5,730 nucleotides of DNA from Actinomycetota bacterium (lineage in GTDB: Bacteria > Actinomycetota > Thermoleophilia > Gaiellales > F1-60-MAGs149). Positions 5,410 through 5,730 of this stretch are shown one piece after another. A model generated the notes under the pieces. It ran no database searches. It was not told the DNA's origin and was given only the letters and a program-made list of their open reading frames with translations. The stretch's first letter is position 1. Each line of letters opens with the position of its first letter. The stretch covers positions 1-5,730 of the forward strand of contig CANKHS010000092.1 in assembly GCA_947481755.1 (NCBI GenBank), in the 5' to 3' direction. The translations under genes were made by a program, and so were the position numbers.

Positions 5410-5646
5410 ATGGGCAAGGGCTACGCGGAGGGACCAGCGGTTGAGGCGGCCGAAGAGGCCCGCGAACGCATGGCCGATGGCCCTGCTGCGCAGGCGATCC
5501 CAAAGCGTCGCGCCATCCTCGGCTCAACCGCCGACCAGCCCGACCCACACGTGCTCGGCTGGGAAGACGAAATTGACGCCGACGCCCTGTTCGCCTCGGG
5601 CGACGCCTGGGGTCTCCGCACCGTCGTCCTCGACGACCCGGCCTAG
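5410..5646 (+). CDS. Hypothetical protein, 78 aa
   Basis: I do not recognise this protein. The N-terminal half is alanine/glutamate rich and probably helical (EGPAVEAAEEARERMADGPAA, with basic KRR at 31-33). The C-terminal half is acidic (WEDEIDADALFASGDAW) and ends LRTVVLDDPA. No membrane segment, signal peptide or metal-binding cysteines are present, so it is probably cytoplasmic. The ATG at 5410 is 10 bp after the HhH stop, a spacing that suggests coexpression. The open frame continues upstream to 5317 inside the HhH gene, but that part is read out of frame with a clearly real gene. Codon usage is GC-rich in third positions (for example GACGAC, GTCGTCCTC), which supports it being real. It is followed by the palindrome at 5653-5686. 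Confidence 0.6.
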   Translation: MGKGYAEGPAVEAAEEARERMADGPAAQAIPKRRAILGSTADQPDPHVLGWEDEIDADALFASGDAWGLRTVVLDDPA

Positions 5647-5652
5647 CTACGA

Positions 5653-5686
5653 GGCGACATTTTGGGCCCGGGCCCAGAATGTCGCC
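5653..5686. terminator. 34-nt near-perfect palindrome after the 78-aa gene
   Basis: Two 17-nt arms (5653-5669 and 5670-5686) are complementary except for one T-G pair (5662/5677), which still pairs in plus-strand RNA. The centre is TGGGCCC-GGGCCCA. As RNA it would fold into a very stable hairpin starting 7 nt after the TAG stop at 5644-5646, so it probably ends or protects that transcript. It lacks a T-tract on either side. A dyad protein-binding site or a repeat-family element are alternatives. Confidence 0.6.
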
Positions 5687-5707
5687 AACCTAACATGTCG
5701 CCAACCT
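5679..5707. repeat. Tandem direct repeat of 13 bp overlapping the palindrome
   Basis: ATGTCGCCAACCT occurs at 5679-5691 and again at 5695-5707, with start points 16 bp apart. The first copy begins inside the right arm of the palindrome. The 8-bp core GGCGACAT is also present in the opposite orientation at 5653-5660, so three copies of the core lie within 50 bp. The rest of the window (5708-5730) holds no gene that can be recognised. Confidence 0.65.
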
Positions 5708-5730
5708 CGACGAGCCAAAATTAGCGTCAC

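Noticed and set aside
4821..5417. 198-codon minus-strand open frame opposite the HhH gene
   Set aside because: The plus-strand frame matches a known family along its full length; the antisense product has no identifiable domain.
5647..5730. Palindrome and repeats as a CRISPR array or insertion-sequence end
   Set aside because: Only two 13-bp direct repeats with a 3-bp gap are present, with no spacers of regular size, no transposase and no target-site duplication in view.
1..5730. A novel defence, mobile or secondary-metabolite system
   Set aside because: All genes but two small ones belong to housekeeping families, base composition looks uniform, and no integrase, toxin, nuclease-helicase or reverse transcriptase motif was seen.

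Overview
The window is a gene-dense, GC-rich stretch of bacterial chromosome with seven protein-coding genes, one of them cut by the left edge. No rRNA, tRNA, CRISPR array, insertion sequence or phage gene is visible. An actinobacterial host fits best, perhaps a deep-branching class such as Thermoleophilia. The evidence is a CarD-type RNA polymerase regulator, a small HhH-GPD family typical of Actinobacteria, a fused MoaD-MoaE protein of the MoaX kind, and many starts that look leaderless: a TANNNT box lies 5-8 nt before the start codon with no Shine-Dalgarno sequence. The taxonomic placement is inference.

Left part (1-2511, minus strand): a propionyl-CoA-to-succinyl-CoA module. A methylmalonyl-CoA mutase catalytic subunit of about 521 aa, without its own B12-binding domain, is transcribed first. 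The carboxyltransferase (beta) subunit of an acyl-CoA/propionyl-CoA carboxylase follows 54 bp later and runs off the window. The two enzymes catalyse consecutive steps: propionyl-CoA to methylmalonyl-CoA to succinyl-CoA. The biotin carboxylase subunit, the epimerase and the B12-binding mutase subunit must lie elsewhere.

Middle (2512-4192): a 52-bp divergent promoter region separates the mutase from a plus-strand fused molybdopterin synthase (MoaD-MoaE). That gene converges on a minus-strand glutathione S-transferase-like gene; only 19 bp separate their ends, and a small hairpin spans the MoaE stop codon. Upstream of the transferase-like gene, on the same strand, is a 63-aa predicted secreted or single-pass membrane protein.

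Right part (4199-5730, plus strand): a 122-bp divergent region leads into a tight run of three genes: a diverged CarD-family transcription factor, an HhH-GPD DNA repair-like protein, and a 78-aa protein of unknown function. The gaps are only 8 and 10 bp. In both junctions the TAG stop codon of the upstream gene is also the first half of a TANNNT box in front of the next start. The window ends in a 34-nt near-perfect palindrome followed by a tandem 13-bp direct repeat.

Most of the window is ordinary housekeeping metabolism. The items most worth a second look are the stop-codon/-10 overlaps, the internal Gly-Gly of the MoaD-MoaE fusion, the missing catalytic residues in the HhH protein, the diverged CarD, and the palindrome-repeat element at the right end.
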